A DNA stretch of 29,833 bases from assembly GCA_964526565.1 (NCBI GenBank), contig CAZGMC010000052.1:1-29833 (forward strand). Reading direction: 5' to 3'. A program made the translations under genes and the position numbers. Under the pieces are notes generated by a model. It had not been told where the DNA came from and did no database searches. It saw nothing but the letters and a program-made list of their open reading frames with translations. The DNA is from CAZGMC01 sp964526565. Lineage in GTDB: Bacteria; Pseudomonadota; Alphaproteobacteria; DSM-16000; Inquilinaceae. Positions 14,379 through 21,761 of the stretch are shown in pieces (within the stretch, counting starts at the first letter, position 1; the number at the start of each line of letters is the position of its first letter).

Positions 14379-16325
14379 CTACAGCGCCAGGGCGGCGAAC
14401 ACGGCGACGGCCGCAGCAAGCGCGGCGGCCACTGCCGCCCACGGCACCCAGCGCGGCAGCGGATCGCCGCTCCCGGCAGGCCGCTTCTCCTCACGGGCAA
14501 GGGCCTGAGCCACGGCCGCAGCGGAGGTCGGCCGCCGCTCGGGGGCCTTCTGCAGAAGCTGGTCGACTATACGGACGACGCCGCGAGGCACGTCGTTTGC
14601 CAGTTGCGCGATCGGCGGCGGGTCGTGACGGGCGATGCGGTCGATCAGATCATCCAGCGTCTCGGCCGCGAACGGCGCCCGGCCGGTCAGCAGGTGATAG
14701 AGGATGACGCCGAGAGCGAACAGGTCGCTGCGTTCGTCCGCCGGCCGGCCATGCACCTGCTCCGGAGACAGGTACCGGGGCGTGCCCTGGATGAAACCGG
14801 AGCTGGCCGCCCCGGACAGGGCCGCATCGTCGACGCTTGGCACCGCGAAATCGGTGACCACCGCACGCCCGTCGCGGTCGATCAGGACATTGTCCGGCTT
14901 CAGGCCGCCGTGGACGACGTCCTGCTCATGCGCATGGGCCAGGGCCTCGGCGATCTGGCGCGCCACCGCCAGGGCGGCTGCCAGCGGCCACGGCTCACCG
15001 GCGCCGTGCACCTGGTCCAGCGGCAAGCCATCGACGAAAGCCGTCGCTATGTACGGCCTCTCAAGGTTGCGCCCGACATCGAGCACCGCGGCTATGGCCG
15101 GATGGTCCAGGCGGCGCGCCGCCTCTGCGCCGCCCAGGAAACGCGCGACGAAGGCGGCGTGGCCGGCCACCTCCGGGCGCAGAATCTTCAAGGCGACGAT
15201 CCGCTCGTCGGGCGCGACCGCCTGGAAGGCCTCGGCCACGGCGCCCTCGCCCAGCTTCGAGAGAACGGTGTAGCCGGCGAAGCTCTGGCCGCCGGCCGCC
15301 TCGGAGGATGCGACGGCCGACGGTTGCCGGTCCGGCGCCAAGACCGCCACGTCGGACGTGCGGCCGGTGCCGGGGGGAAGGGTGGCGTCACCGTCCGCAT
15401 CCCGGCCGACCGATGCCCAGCCGTCCGCCGTCGCCGAACCCGGCGGTACCACCCCGTATCCGGCGGTGCCGCGCGCAAGCCGGCGCGTGTCCTCCTTGTC
15501 GTCGGCCGGCGGCAGCGTCGGCTCCTCATCACCGTCGCCGGGATCGGCCGCCGCAGGATCGGCCGCCGCAGGGTCCGCCGCCACGCCGGACCCGGTGCCT
15601 GCGGGGCAGCGCACGACGACGGCCGAGACGTTGTCGCGCGTGCCGTGCTGCAGGGCGAGGTCGATCAATGCCGGCGCCGTCGCATCGGCCGGCCCGTTGG
15701 CGAGGGCGTCGCGGATTTCCCCCTCCGGCACGGTGCGGCTCAGGCCGTCACTGCACAGCAGCAGCACATCGCCCGGTTCGAGCCGAGAGCTGCGCTCCTC
15801 GAGCTCCAGCGTCTCGGCCGCCCCCACCGCGCGGGTGATGACGTTGGCCTGGGGATGATGGTCGGCGTCCTCCGCGCGCAGCAGCCCGGCGTCGACGAGG
15901 TCCTGGACATGGCTGTGGTCGTGAGTCACCTGGGTCAGCGTACCGCCGCGCAGCAGGTAGAGCCGGCTGTCCCCCGCCCACAGGCAGACGAAGCGGTCGC
16001 CGGCGATGATCAGCGCGACCACCGTACTGCCCATGACACGGTCGCCGCCGGTCTGCGCGCGCAGCCGGTCGTGTGCGCCCTGCAACCGGGCCTTGACGTC
16101 GGCGATCAGACCGGCAGCGCCGCGCGCCTGGCCGATGCTGTCCAGTGCCGAGACGATCATGCGGCTGGCGACGTCGCCGGCGGCATGCCCGCCCATGCCG
16201 TCGGCCACGACCCACAGCCCGAGATCCGGCCGCGCCAGCCAGGCATCCTCGTTGAGCTTGCGGACCAGCCCGACGTGGGTGGCGCCGGCCGAGTCGAACC
16301 GGCTCACCGGATCCGGCGCGCTCAC
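14379..16325 (-). CDS. PP2C phosphatase fused to a degenerate Hanks-type kinase domain (T6SS regulator, PpkA-like)
   Basis: The protein has 648 residues from GTG 16325, 17 bases after the pppA stop. An in-frame ATG at 16448 would overlap pppA by 107 bases and add low-complexity sequence. Residues about 5-245 form a PP2C phosphatase with all metal-site motifs: NEDAW, VVADGMGGHAAGD, CLWAGDSRLY, LLCSDGLSRTV and GTRDNVSAVVV. After a linker rich in Asp, Pro and Ala, a kinase fold runs from about residue 350 to 610. It has the lysine (K380, IVALKIL), the HAHEQDVVHGGLKPDNVLID catalytic loop, TDFAVP, and GTPRYLSPEQ. The catalytic Asp of HRD is Gly474 and DFG reads DFA, so kinase activity is doubtful. 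The last ~22 residues are one membrane segment; the periplasmic sensor domain of classical PpkA is absent. It is the last gene of the cluster, in the PpkA position. Confidence 0.9.
   Translation of the reverse strand: MSAPDPVSRFDSAGATHVGLVRKLNEDAWLARPDLGLWVVADGMGGHAAGDVASRMIVSALDSIGQARGAAGLIADVKARLQGAHDRLRAQTGGDRVMGSTVVALIIAGDRFVCLWAGDSRLYLLRGGTLTQVTHDHSHVQDLVDAGLLRAEDADHHPQANVITRAVGAAETLELEERSSRLEPGDVLLLCSDGLSRTVPEGEIRDALANGPADATAPALIDLALQHGTRDNVSAVVVRCPAGTGSGVAADPAAADPAAADPGDGDEEPTLPPADDKEDTRRLARGTAGYGVVPPGSATADGWASVGRDADGDATLPPGTGRTSDVAVLAPDRQPSAVASSEAAGGQSFAGYTVLSKLGEGAVAEAFQAVAPDERIVALKILRPEVAGHAAFVARFLGGAEAARRLDHPAIAAVLDVGRNLERPYIATAFVDGLPLDQVHGAGEPWPLAAALAVARQIAEALAHAHEQDVVHGGLKPDNVLIDRDGRAVVTDFAVPSVDDAALSGAASSGFIQGTPRYLSPEQVHGRPADERSDLFALGVILYHLLTGRAPFAAETLDDLIDRIARHDPPPIAQLANDVPRGVVRIVDQLLQKAPERRPTSAAAVAQALAREEKRPAGSGDPLPRWVPWAAVAAALAAAVAVFAALAL
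15541..15583. repeat. 15-bp tandem repeat in the phosphatase-kinase linker
   Basis: ggatcggccgccgca occurs perfectly at 15541-15555 and 15556-15570, and a degraded third copy follows. It encodes Ala-Ala-Asp-Pro-Ala units in the linker between the two domains, so linker length can vary in frame. Confidence 0.85.
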
Positions 16326-16341
16326 GGGTGCGGCCCCGCCG

Positions 16342-17100
16342 TCATCGGACGGCCGGGTCCCCGGCGCTGCCGGCGGCGCGGAAGTGGACGGCGATGGCGG
16401 TGACGTTGTCGTCGGCGCCGCGCCTGAGTGCGAGGTCCAAGAGGTCACCGACCGTCCGTCTCACGCATGGTTTGGCCAACCCCTCTGCTATCTCAGCGTC
16501 GCTCACCGCCTTGGTCAAGCCGTCGCTGCACAGAAGAAAGGCGTCGTCCGCGCAAAGTCTGTCATTGTGCTTGGACAGATCGAGCGTATCGCCGACGCCG
16601 ATGCCGTGGGTCACGATGTTGGCCATGCGGTGCGTACGGGCTTGTTCCGGTGTCAGGACACCCATGTCGACCAGCGTCTGTACATGGCTGTGATCGCGGG
16701 TCACCTGCACCAGCCGCCCGGCGCGAAGACGGTACAGGCGGCTGTCGCCTGCCCACAAGCAGCAATAATGCACCGAAGAGACAAGCAGCACCACGACCGT
16801 CGTGCCGGCGCGCTGGCCCGTGGCGGCCCGGTCGGCACGCAGCTTGCGATGCACGTATTCCAGGCGCTGACGGACCTGGGACAGCAGGGCCGGCGGTGCG
16901 ATCGGGCCACGCAAGCGGTCGAGCGCCTGCACGACCATGGCGCTGGCCCGGTCGCCGTGCCGGTGGCCGCCCATGCCGTCGGCCACCGCCCACAGGCCGA
17001 CATCGGGCCGCTCCAGCACGGCATCCTCATTGCGCGCACGGACCGCCCCGGCGTCGGTGGCCGATGCGGAAACGAACGTGAACGGGCCGCCGACGGACAT
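16342..17100 (-). CDS. pppA: T6SS-associated PP2C-type serine/threonine phosphatase PppA
   Basis: The protein has 252 residues and is a stand-alone PP2C. Motifs include RARNEDAVLERPDVGLWAVADGMGGHRHGD, CLWAGDSRLYRLR, DHSHVQTLVDMG, NIVTHGIGVGD, LLCSDGLTKAV and GADDNVTAIAV, covering all metal-binding aspartates. In characterised T6SS the PppA family dephosphorylates the FHA protein and switches secretion off. The gene starts 11 bases after tagF and ends 17 bases before the GTG of the fusion gene, so the three are almost certainly co-transcribed. Its sequence is strikingly similar to the phosphatase half of the next gene (shared GLW.VADGMGGH, CLWAGDSRLY.LR, DHSHVQ.LVD), pointing to a local duplication. 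Confidence 0.93.
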   Translation of the reverse strand: MSVGGPFTFVSASATDAGAVRARNEDAVLERPDVGLWAVADGMGGHRHGDRASAMVVQALDRLRGPIAPPALLSQVRQRLEYVHRKLRADRAATGQRAGTTVVVLLVSSVHYCCLWAGDSRLYRLRAGRLVQVTRDHSHVQTLVDMGVLTPEQARTHRMANIVTHGIGVGDTLDLSKHNDRLCADDAFLLCSDGLTKAVSDAEIAEGLAKPCVRRTVGDLLDLALRRGADDNVTAIAVHFRAAGSAGDPAVR

Positions 17101-17111
17101 CTCCGGCCCCG

Positions 17112-18071
17112 TCAGCGCTCACCGGCCGTCGGCCGCGACTCCGGCTCCGGCTCCGGCTCGGTCTCCGGCTCGGTCTCCGCCGCGGCCGCCCCCATCGCGT
17201 CCGGCTCGACCGGCGGCGCCGGTCCCGGCAGTGCAGACCCCGGCGGCGCCGATTCCGGCTCCGCCACTCCCGGCTCCGCAACCCCCGGCCCCACAACCAC
17301 GGGTGCCTCTGGCTCGGACAACAGATCCGCCATGGTGGTCCTCTCCCAGCCCCAGCGGGCCCAGGCGCCATCCAGCAGCGCGGCGAACGCTGCCGGCTCG
17401 GGCAGGCCGCGCGCAACGACCAGGGTGCCGTCGACGCTGTCCGACCCCGCGGTCCACCACAGGCTGTAATCGGGCGTGCTGATGGCCACCAGGTGGTCGA
17501 GCAGGGCCGCGCACCCGACCAGCGGGTCGCCCTCGGGCCCGATCGTGACGCGCCAGCCAAGGCCGGCGCCGCTCTCGCGGACGGGCGCGCCCGCCGTCCC
17601 GCCCGGCGGCTCGGGCAATCCGGCCTGCCGGACCCCTTCGTCGAACCGGTCGAAATCGAAGTCCTCGTCCAGCGCCGACAGCGCCAGATCCTCCAGGCCG
17701 TCGAACCACGGACCGGCGCGCAGCGGCAGCAGCAGCGCGCTGCCACATCCCGGCAGCGGCGCCGCAATGGCCAGCGGAAAGTACCGCCCGACCCGGTCGA
17801 CGCTGGGGATCAGCACGCCCGCCAATACCGCATCACCGCACAGCCCGGCGCTGAGGGCAAACCGCCAGACCGGGCTGGTCAGGTAGGCGGGCAGCCAATC
17901 CTCGCCCATCCGCTGGCGGCTGGCGGCGATGGCGTCCTGCAGCCAGCGGTCCCATGGCGCGATGACGCTGCGCGGCAGCCGGCGCGAGACGAAGTCGCCC
18001 TTGTCGGGGACCTTGCCGTAGAAACCGGGGGTCGCCTCGGCGCCGCCGGGCCCGTTCAGAATTGGGGACAA
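17112..18071 (-). CDS. tagF: Type VI secretion-associated protein TagF
   Basis: The protein has 319 residues. The N-terminus GFYGKVPDKGDFVSRRLPRS and later WDRWLQDAI, YLTSPVWRFALSAGLCG, GVLIPSVDRVGRYFPLAI and PDYSLWWTAGS are hallmarks of TagF (DUF2094/TagF_N). TagF is a post-translational brake on T6SS assembly that acts on or beside the FHA protein. I place the start at TTG 18071 because ggggagg lies 5 bases upstream and no ATG or GTG is available before the conserved block. It overlaps the tssM stop by 16 bases, indicating translational coupling. The last ~60 residues are a Pro/Glu/Ala tail (TEPETEPEPEPES) encoded by hexamer repeats and not expected in the family core. Confidence 0.92.
   Translation of the reverse strand: MSPILNGPGGAEATPGFYGKVPDKGDFVSRRLPRSVIAPWDRWLQDAIAASRQRMGEDWLPAYLTSPVWRFALSAGLCGDAVLAGVLIPSVDRVGRYFPLAIAAPLPGCGSALLLPLRAGPWFDGLEDLALSALDEDFDFDRFDEGVRQAGLPEPPGGTAGAPVRESGAGLGWRVTIGPEGDPLVGCAALLDHLVAISTPDYSLWWTAGSDSVDGTLVVARGLPEPAAFAALLDGAWARWGWERTTMADLLSEPEAPVVVGPGVAEPGVAEPESAPPGSALPGPAPPVEPDAMGAAAAETEPETEPEPEPESRPTAGER
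17139..17177. repeat. Hexamer-based repeat encoding the TagF tail
   Basis: Three perfect copies of ctccgg (17139-17156) run into two further ctcggtctccgg-like units. On the coding strand they give the alternating Glu-Pro/Glu-Thr tail of TagF. Length variation would be mostly in frame. Confidence 0.75.
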
Positions 18072-21000
18072 CGGAACCTCCCCAGCGCCGGCAGGTTGAA
18101 CGGGTTGGTCACGCTGCCCGCGCGCAGCCGGAAGGTGGCGCTGTTGCCGCCGACCGAGAAGGTGACGGTGAAGCGGTCGGAGGCCCCGGCGCTCAAGCCC
18201 GCCTCGTCGAGCAGGCGGAACCACGCCCAGGTGCCCTGGCGGGTGACGCTGGACGGGCCGAACTCCGGCGAAAACGCGACCCGTGCCCGGCTCTGCAGGC
18301 CTGGCCATTCCAGGTTGAACGTCTGCGCCGGCCCATGGGAATAGGTCACCGTCTGGCCGTCGACATCCAGCGTGACCCGGTCGGCGGAGGGGTCGAGCGA
18401 CACCGGCGTCAGCTCGAACCGCACCCGCGGTGTCCCGCCGCCTCCGGCCGGCCAAAAGGCGTCGCGGATCTCGCCTGCGTTCTGGAACTGCGTCAGCACA
18501 TAGGAGGGCAGGCCGAGATTGCCGGCGTTGGCCCGGAACTGCCACTGCCGGCGCGACGTGTCGACGAACGCCTCCAGGTGCTCGCTGAAATACCGGTCGA
18601 TCTCGCCAGCGGGGGCGAACAGCCGGGCAAAGTCGTCCAGGCTGACGTCGCTGGCGCTGCCGCGGCTGAACGGATACCGGTTGCTGGTCACGCGCAGACA
18701 CAGGTCCTGCACATCCGAGCGCCAGATCTCGGCAAGGCGGCCGCCGGTGCCGCTCTCCACGGCAGCCTGGGCCTGCTGGGCGACGGCGCCGACGAGGCCG
18801 CCGATCGCCGGCGGAATCAGGGTGGCCTGAGCCTCGAGATCGCGCAGGGCCGGGCTGCCGCCGGGGGTACCGGTGCGATCGGGCAGCTCGCGGGCGGCCT
18901 CGCGGAAGTCGGTCAGCAGGGTGTCGATCGGCGCCGGCCCGCCGGTTTCGCCCAGACAGCCGGCGAACTCGTGGATCTCGCGGAAGCGGAAGTCGACGAA
19001 GTCGCCCAGCGGTGCCGGCTCCTCGCCTTCACCGCCGCCGCCGCCGGCACCCGCCGCCGCACCGGACCCTGTCGCGGGCAGTCCCTCGCGGATCGTGTCG
19101 TAGGCATAGGCCTGGCGGGACGACAGCCGCCGCCGGAACTGGTACTCCGCGAACAGCCCGACCAGTTCGGCGCCGGCGCCCAGGTCGCCGCCGGCCACGG
19201 CGCCGACCACGGCATCGGCGCCGCTGGCCTGCAAGGCGTCCGGCTGCTCGCTGAGCCGTGTTTCGCGACAGACGGCGCGCAGCATCAGCCGCAGCGGCGA
19301 ATCGGGGCTGGACAGATAGGTCATGATCTGGGCGGCGCGGTCCGGGTTGTCGTCGAAGCTGACGATCGTGACATTGGACAGCATCGTGTCCCAGCGATTT
19401 ACATAGTCGACCAGGTAGCGCCGCAGGATCTGGTCCTCCAGCGCGCCCAGCTCGCGCTGGTCGATGTCGGCGCCCTCGCGGCCCTCGATGATCTGGCGCT
19501 CCTCGGCGACGCGCCGCGCCTCGCGGATCATGGCCGGCAGGAAATAGGTGTAGAAGCCGTTGTAGGTGTACAGGCCCGCGACGGCCAAGGGCTCCTGTGG
19601 GCCGGCGCGGTGTACGAACACGTCGCGCACGAACGGCCCGCCGTGCTCGATCAGGCGCCAGTCGCGCAAGGTGCGGGCTGCGCGGGTGTCGATGATGCGG
19701 GCATAGGCCAGTGCCGCCGGCGGCTGCTGGCCCAGCACCTCCTGGGCGCGGGTGACCAGGTCGCCGTGCAGGGTCGGCGGCCGCAGCGGCCGCTCCAGCA
19801 GCGTCTGCAGGTGCCCGGCCAGCAGCGTGCGGTTGTCGCGGTTGCCCGGACCGGGATACATGGCCAAATCCCAGTCGCGGGTGAACCAGGTCGTCACCAG
19901 GTCCGCATCCACCGTGGCCCGGCCGCCCAGCATCAGATAGACGCGCAACGGGTCGTACAGGGCTTCGGGATTCTCCAGATTGGCCTGGATGACCTCCTCG
20001 AGGCGCAACAGCAGCCGCGGCAGCATCAGGTCGTTGAGCGCCTCGCGGTAGGCCCGCACTGCCTGCGCACCCAGCCGGTCGCCCTGATAGAGCCCGAAGG
20101 TCAGCAGCAGCGGCACGCCCTCGTCGCGCCGGGCATGGCCCGCCGGCATGTTGCGCAGGGTGTTGAGCGGTGCCAGCACCTGCAGCAGATCGGTGCTGTC
20201 CACCGGGTTGAGGTCGAGCCCCGCGACCTGCGATTCGTAGGTCTGGATGTGCTGCCCGGCCTCGGCGATCAGCGCGCGGTTGTTGGTGTAGCTGACATAC
20301 CAGGCCGCGCCCAGGGCCATGATCAACAGTGCCGAGCCGGCATAGGCGGCGCGGTGCATCCACTTGCGGCGCTGCTCGACGCGCCGGTTGACGCTGACGA
20401 CGCTGGCCTCCGGGAACACCACGCTGCGCAGCAGCCGCGTCAGGAAATAGCTGCGGCCGCCGCCGCTGGCCGCGGTCAGGGCCTGCTGGCCGATGCCGAA
20501 GGTGGCGGCCATGGCGCCCATCAGACGGTCGATCGGCGTGCCGTACTGGGTGCCGCTGGTGAAATAGACGCCGCGCAGCAGCCGCCGCTGCTCGAACCGG
20601 CTGGGGCGGAAGATCTCGTTGAGGAAATCCTGCAGCGGCTCGCGCATCGAGGCCATCTGCTGCGGGAAGCCGTAGACCAGGGCGCGGCGGACGCTGTCCT
20701 GCTCCTGGTGCAGGCGCTCGACCAGGCGGTCGTTGAGGCGGCGCAGCAGCAGCTCGAACTCGCTGGCGAACTGGCCGGCCACGCCCTCCTGGCCCTTGCC
20801 CTCGTCGAGGGGGAAGGTCATGCCCCAGACCTGCTGGCGCTCCTCGCGGCCCAGGTCGTCGAAGAACTCGGCGAAGCCGGCGATCAGGTCGCACTTGGTG
20901 AACAACACATAGATCGGGAAACGCACGCCGAGCTGCTCGGTCAGCTCGCGGATGCGCTGCTTGATGGTGCGGGCGTGCTGCTGGCGCTCGGCCTCGGTCC

Positions 21001-21727
21001 AGACCACCAGGTCGGCCAGGCTGACGGCGATCAGTACGCCGTTGATCGGCTGGCGCCGGCGGTACTTCTTGAGCATGCCAAGGAAGCCGAGCCAGGACGC
21101 CTGGTCGACCGCCTCGTGGCTGTCCTGGGTGGTGTAGCGCCCGGCGGTGTCGATCAGCACCGCCTCGTTGGTGAACACCCAGTCGCAGTTGCGCGTGCCG
21201 CCGACGCCGCGCACCTCCAGTGATTCGCCGCGCAGCCGGTCGGCCAGCGGGAAGTTCAGACCCGAGTGGAGCAGCGCCGTCGTCTTGCCCGAGCCCGGCG
21301 GGCCGATCAGGATGTACCATGGCAACTGGTAGAGGTACTGCCGGCCGCTGGCGCCCCCGCCCAGCTTCGCCTGCTTGAGCAGCGCCATGGCGTCCTGCAT
21401 GCGCTGCTTGATCTCGGCGATCTCTTCGGCGGAGGTCAGGGCGTCCTCGCTGACCGTCTCCGCCCCGGCGGCGGCGAGGTCCTCGGCCATTCGCTCGTTG
21501 GTGCGGCGCCGGCGCAGCCAGCCGATCAGCACCACCGCCGCCCACACCAGGAAGATGCCGACGATCGTCAGCAGCCGGGCCAGCCAGCCCTCGAACGGGC
21601 GGAAGCTGCCCACGGCCAGCAGCGGGCCGATGAACCAGATCAGCAGGGCCAGCAGGATCACGCCAACCAGCGTGATGAACCAGCGCGCCGTGAGCACGTT
21701 GAGGATCGCTCTCACCTCGTTCCCCAT
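18056..21727 (-). CDS. tssM: T6SS inner-membrane core protein TssM (IcmF family)
   Basis: The protein has 1223 residues, normal for TssM. Two N-terminal membrane helices (WFITLVGVILLALLIWFIGP and LLTIVGIFLVWAAVVLIGWL) precede a cytoplasmic NTPase-like domain. It has an intact Walker A, GPPGSGKTT (K148), and LIDTAGRYTTQD, followed by FTKCDLIAGFAEFFDDLG. A third helix, YAGSALLIMALGAAWYVSYT, is near residues 460-480. The remaining ~740 residues are periplasmic and end in a beta-rich C-terminal region (FRLRAGSVTNPFNLPALGRF). TssM forms the trans-envelope channel with TssL and lipoprotein TssJ. I chose ATG 21727 (MGNEVRAILNVL); a GTG at 21715 is also possible. It lies 34 bases after tssL and overlaps tagF. 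Confidence 0.96.
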   Translation of the reverse strand: MGNEVRAILNVLTARWFITLVGVILLALLIWFIGPLLAVGSFRPFEGWLARLLTIVGIFLVWAAVVLIGWLRRRRTNERMAEDLAAAGAETVSEDALTSAEEIAEIKQRMQDAMALLKQAKLGGGASGRQYLYQLPWYILIGPPGSGKTTALLHSGLNFPLADRLRGESLEVRGVGGTRNCDWVFTNEAVLIDTAGRYTTQDSHEAVDQASWLGFLGMLKKYRRRQPINGVLIAVSLADLVVWTEAERQQHARTIKQRIRELTEQLGVRFPIYVLFTKCDLIAGFAEFFDDLGREERQQVWGMTFPLDEGKGQEGVAGQFASEFELLLRRLNDRLVERLHQEQDSVRRALVYGFPQQMASMREPLQDFLNEIFRPSRFEQRRLLRGVYFTSGTQYGTPIDRLMGAMAATFGIGQQALTAASGGGRSYFLTRLLRSVVFPEASVVSVNRRVEQRRKWMHRAAYAGSALLIMALGAAWYVSYTNNRALIAEAGQHIQTYESQVAGLDLNPVDSTDLLQVLAPLNTLRNMPAGHARRDEGVPLLLTFGLYQGDRLGAQAVRAYREALNDLMLPRLLLRLEEVIQANLENPEALYDPLRVYLMLGGRATVDADLVTTWFTRDWDLAMYPGPGNRDNRTLLAGHLQTLLERPLRPPTLHGDLVTRAQEVLGQQPPAALAYARIIDTRAARTLRDWRLIEHGGPFVRDVFVHRAGPQEPLAVAGLYTYNGFYTYFLPAMIREARRVAEERQIIEGREGADIDQRELGALEDQILRRYLVDYVNRWDTMLSNVTIVSFDDNPDRAAQIMTYLSSPDSPLRLMLRAVCRETRLSEQPDALQASGADAVVGAVAGGDLGAGAELVGLFAEYQFRRRLSSRQAYAYDTIREGLPATGSGAAAGAGGGGGEGEEPAPLGDFVDFRFREIHEFAGCLGETGGPAPIDTLLTDFREAARELPDRTGTPGGSPALRDLEAQATLIPPAIGGLVGAVAQQAQAAVESGTGGRLAEIWRSDVQDLCLRVTSNRYPFSRGSASDVSLDDFARLFAPAGEIDRYFSEHLEAFVDTSRRQWQFRANAGNLGLPSYVLTQFQNAGEIRDAFWPAGGGGTPRVRFELTPVSLDPSADRVTLDVDGQTVTYSHGPAQTFNLEWPGLQSRARVAFSPEFGPSSVTRQGTWAWFRLLDEAGLSAGASDRFTVTFSVGGNSATFRLRAGSVTNPFNLPALGRFRCPQF

Positions 21728-21761
21728 TGCCGCGGGCGTCGGCGGCCGCGCCCGTCTCGTC

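Noticed and set aside
12526..14442. 638-codon minus-strand frame opposite the regulatory-domain methyltransferase
   Set aside because: The plus strand has a SAM-binding motif, a ribosome binding site and the full family layout; the minus frame has no recognisable domain.
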